A DNA stretch of 13,805 nucleotides from Actinobacteria bacterium UBA2286 (GTDB taxonomy: Bacteria; Actinomycetota; Coriobacteriia; Anaerosomatales; Anaerosomataceae): contig DDWM01000074.1 of the NCBI GenBank assembly GCA_002345925.1, positions 1 to 13,805 on the forward strand. Direction: 5' to 3'. Both the position numbers and the translations under genes were made by a program. This document shows positions 12,369-13,805 of the stretch, in pieces. Within the stretch, counting starts at the first letter, position 1. Every line of letters begins with the position of its first letter. Below the pieces are notes generated by a model. The model saw nothing but the letters and a program-made list of their open reading frames with translations, searched no databases and had not been told where the DNA came from.

Positions 12369-13424
12369 ATGCATCTTCGTCGTACCCGGGTTCTTGTTGC
12401 CTTGCTCGTGGTTTCGCTGTTGTCGGCCGGTGCCCTCATGGCTGGCTGCAAGAAGGGCGAGCAGTCTTTGGTTTCGTATTGGCCGAAGGCAGACAAGGAG
12501 CGGATCGTCCCAAAGCCTGCCGAGCCGCCCCGGTGGCCGCTGACCGGTCTTGACGCGCCTAGCGCCGAAGCGACCAAGATGCGCCTTGTCTCGGTGAAGA
12601 TCGAGAACTCCCCGGAGGCTCGACCGCAAACCAACATGCAGATGGCCGATGTCGTGTATGAGAGCGTGACCGAGGGCGGCATAACCAGGTTCAACGCCAT
12701 CTTCCAGTCACAAAGCCCTGACACCATCGGTCCCGTCCGCAGCGCGCGTCTGTCGGATCTCTACATCGTTCCCGAGTACAACGCGTTGTTTGTGTTCTCA
12801 GGTGCGAGCAGCACCGTGAATGCGCGGCTGAATAAGGCGGGTATCGACAACCTGAGCGAGGATGCCGGTATCTCGTATCCGTTCTCGCGTTCGAGCAGCC
12901 GCCCGCGTCCGCACAACCTCTATCTGTCGCTCGCCAAGCTCCGCGAGGAGTCTGTGAAGCGCAAGATGGATCAGACGCAGTCCCTCGTGGGATTCACGTT
13001 CGAGCGTGTTTCGAGTGAGCCGACCTCGGCCATCATGAGTGTTTCAATCCCGTTCTCGACTGCGAACAAAGTCGAGTGGACCTACGATGCCGCAAGCAAG
13101 ACCTATCTGCGCGTGAACAGCGGCAAGAAGTTCATGGATGCAGCAACCAACAAGCAGATCTCGGCGCGCAACGTGGTCGTACTCTGGGCGCAGCACAAGT
13201 CGGCAAGCCAGGACAAAGTCGGCTCGACGACTTACGAGATCATCCTCAGCGGATCGGGTCAATGCTCGATCTTCCGCGACGGTCAGCGCTTCGACGGAAC
13301 GTGGACGACCGATGGCACCAAGCCGCCTTCGTTCAAGTCCCAAGACGGCACGCTCATCAAGTTGAGCCCCGGTAACACTTGGTTCCAGGTGGTCCAGCCG
13401 AGCGTGAACATCACGATGAAGTGA
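12369..13424 (+). CDS. DUF3048 (YerB-like) lipoprotein
   Basis: The 351-residue protein is a predicted lipoprotein. A basic start (MHLRRTR), a hydrophobic core, and ALMAGC with the lipidated cysteine at C27 form the signal. The -3 residue is Met rather than Leu, a slightly atypical lipobox. After a proline-rich linker comes the DUF3048 N-terminal domain: ENSPEARPQTNMQMADVVYE (78-97), then SVTEGGITRFNAIFQSQ, IGPVRSARLSDLYIV and FSGAS. The C-terminal DUF3048 domain runs from about 235 to 351 and includes VVVLWAQH and the final GNTWFQVVQPSVNITMK. The family, represented by Bacillus YerB, has no settled biochemical role. It is expected outside the cytoplasmic membrane and lies behind lgt. ATG at 12369 and its AAGGAGGT are unambiguous. 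Confidence 0.93.
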   Translation: MHLRRTRVLVALLVVSLLSAGALMAGCKKGEQSLVSYWPKADKERIVPKPAEPPRWPLTGLDAPSAEATKMRLVSVKIENSPEARPQTNMQMADVVYESVTEGGITRFNAIFQSQSPDTIGPVRSARLSDLYIVPEYNALFVFSGASSTVNARLNKAGIDNLSEDAGISYPFSRSSSRPRPHNLYLSLAKLREESVKRKMDQTQSLVGFTFERVSSEPTSAIMSVSIPFSTANKVEWTYDAASKTYLRVNSGKKFMDAATNKQISARNVVVLWAQHKSASQDKVGSTTYEIILSGSGQCSIFRDGQRFDGTWTTDGTKPPSFKSQDGTLIKLSPGNTWFQVVQPSVNITMK

Positions 13425-13445
13425 TATTTGAGCCTGTCGGTCTGG

Positions 13446-13474
13446 TTGTTCGCATCCTGCCGTGCGGGTAGAAT
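13446..13474 (+). promoter_or_regulatory. Probable promoter of pdxS
   Basis: TTGTTC (13446-13451) and TAGAAT (13469-13474) are 17 bp apart. The expected leader is about 65 nt and ends with GAGGAG (13527-13532) before the GTG. No PdxR-type operator was recognised, and no terminator hairpin lies between the DUF3048 stop and this promoter. Confidence 0.5.
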
Positions 13475-13543
13475 CTGTAGGTCACACCGCCAGTCGGTCG
13501 CATCAGCGCGACCAAACCCCCGATATGAGGAGCGACGACCATC

Positions 13544-13805
13544 GTGACAGAGAACGGCACAACCACCACGGGCACGCTGCGAGTTAAGACCGGTCTCGCC
13601 GAGATGCTCAAGGGCGGCGTCATCATGGACGTTGTCAATGCCGAGCAGGCAAAGCTCGCTGAGGACGCCGGTGCGGTCGCCGTCATGGCGCTCGAGCGTG
13701 TCCCTGCTGACATTCGGGCCGCGGGCGGCGTGGCGCGCATGGCCGATCCGACCATCGTCGAGCAAGTCGTCAAGTCGGTCTCCATCCCGGTCATGGCCAA
13801 GTGCC
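13544..13805 (+). CDS. pdxS: Pyridoxal 5'-phosphate synthase subunit PdxS (truncated by window end)
   Basis: The first 87 residues of the PLP synthase lyase subunit are present. PdxS joins ribose 5-phosphate, glyceraldehyde 3-phosphate and ammonia, the last supplied by the PdxT glutaminase, to make vitamin B6 in a 12-mer with PdxT. The diagnostic stretches GLAEMLKGGVIMDVVNAEQA, AGAVAVMALERVPADIRAAGG and MADPTIVEQVVKSVSIPVMAK are all visible. D29 and K86 correspond to the catalytic Asp24 and Schiff-base Lys81 of the Bacillus enzyme; the window ends just after K86. GTG at 13544 has GAGGAG 11 bases upstream, slightly far but the best choice. A short Thr-rich extension (TENGTTTTG) precedes the conserved start. 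pdxT is expected downstream, outside the window. Confidence 0.96.
   Translation, partial: MTENGTTTTGTLRVKTGLAEMLKGGVIMDVVNAEQAKLAEDAGAVAVMALERVPADIRAAGGVARMADPTIVEQVVKSVSIPVMAKC

Noticed and set aside
1..13805. CRISPR array, insertion sequence, phage or toxin-antitoxin genes
   Set aside because: No regularly spaced repeats, transposase motifs or terminal repeats were found, and all larger genes have ordinary housekeeping assignments.

Overview
The window looks like an ordinary chromosomal segment of a high-GC Gram-positive (actinobacterial) genome. The codons are rich in G and C at the third position, Shine-Dalgarno motifs of the GGAGG type precede most genes, and 10 of the 17 called coding genes start with GTG. 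The dCTP deaminase resembles the mycobacterial kind and the ribonucleotide reductase is cobalamin-dependent. Together these would fit an anaerobic or deep-branching actinobacterium such as a Coriobacteriia relative. That placement is inference; no tree or search was possible.

Layout from left to right. Positions 1-62 are the 3' end of a 23S rRNA. A spacer leads to a complete 5S rRNA (161-277) enclosed in a 21-bp perfect inverted repeat. A NifU-type Fe-S scaffold gene (414-632) ends in a strong hairpin. A promoter overlapped by two NrdR-like boxes then precedes nrdJ (896-3172) and dcd (3187-3747), a deoxynucleotide-supply unit. On the opposite strand lies a geranylgeranyl-reductase-family flavoprotein (3744-4823). 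Divergent from it is a small eight-cysteine protein coupled to an endonuclease III-like DNA glycosylase (4997-6035).

A minus-strand unit azlC-azlD-DUF1015 (8415 down to 6032) follows. It pairs a branched-chain amino acid exporter with a DUF1015 protein of possible ParB/sulfiredoxin fold. Divergent from azlC is a 123-residue protein with a CPxCG motif (8491-8862), which converges on a rhomboid protease (8859-9557, minus). The next plus-strand operon is lemA-htpX-lgt (9711-12009), an envelope and membrane-quality-control set. A small cysteine-rich gene lies on the minus strand (12012-12236). A predicted lipoprotein of the DUF3048/YerB family (12369-13424) is followed by the truncated start of pdxS (13544 to the edge), for pyridoxal phosphate synthesis.

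The genes are mostly housekeeping. No mobile element, CRISPR array, tRNA or phage gene was seen, and I found no convincing new multi-gene system. The points most worth checking are the NrdR-box pair at nrdJ-dcd, two uncharacterised cysteine-rich small proteins, and three convergent gene pairs whose stop codons overlap inside CTAG or CTAA.
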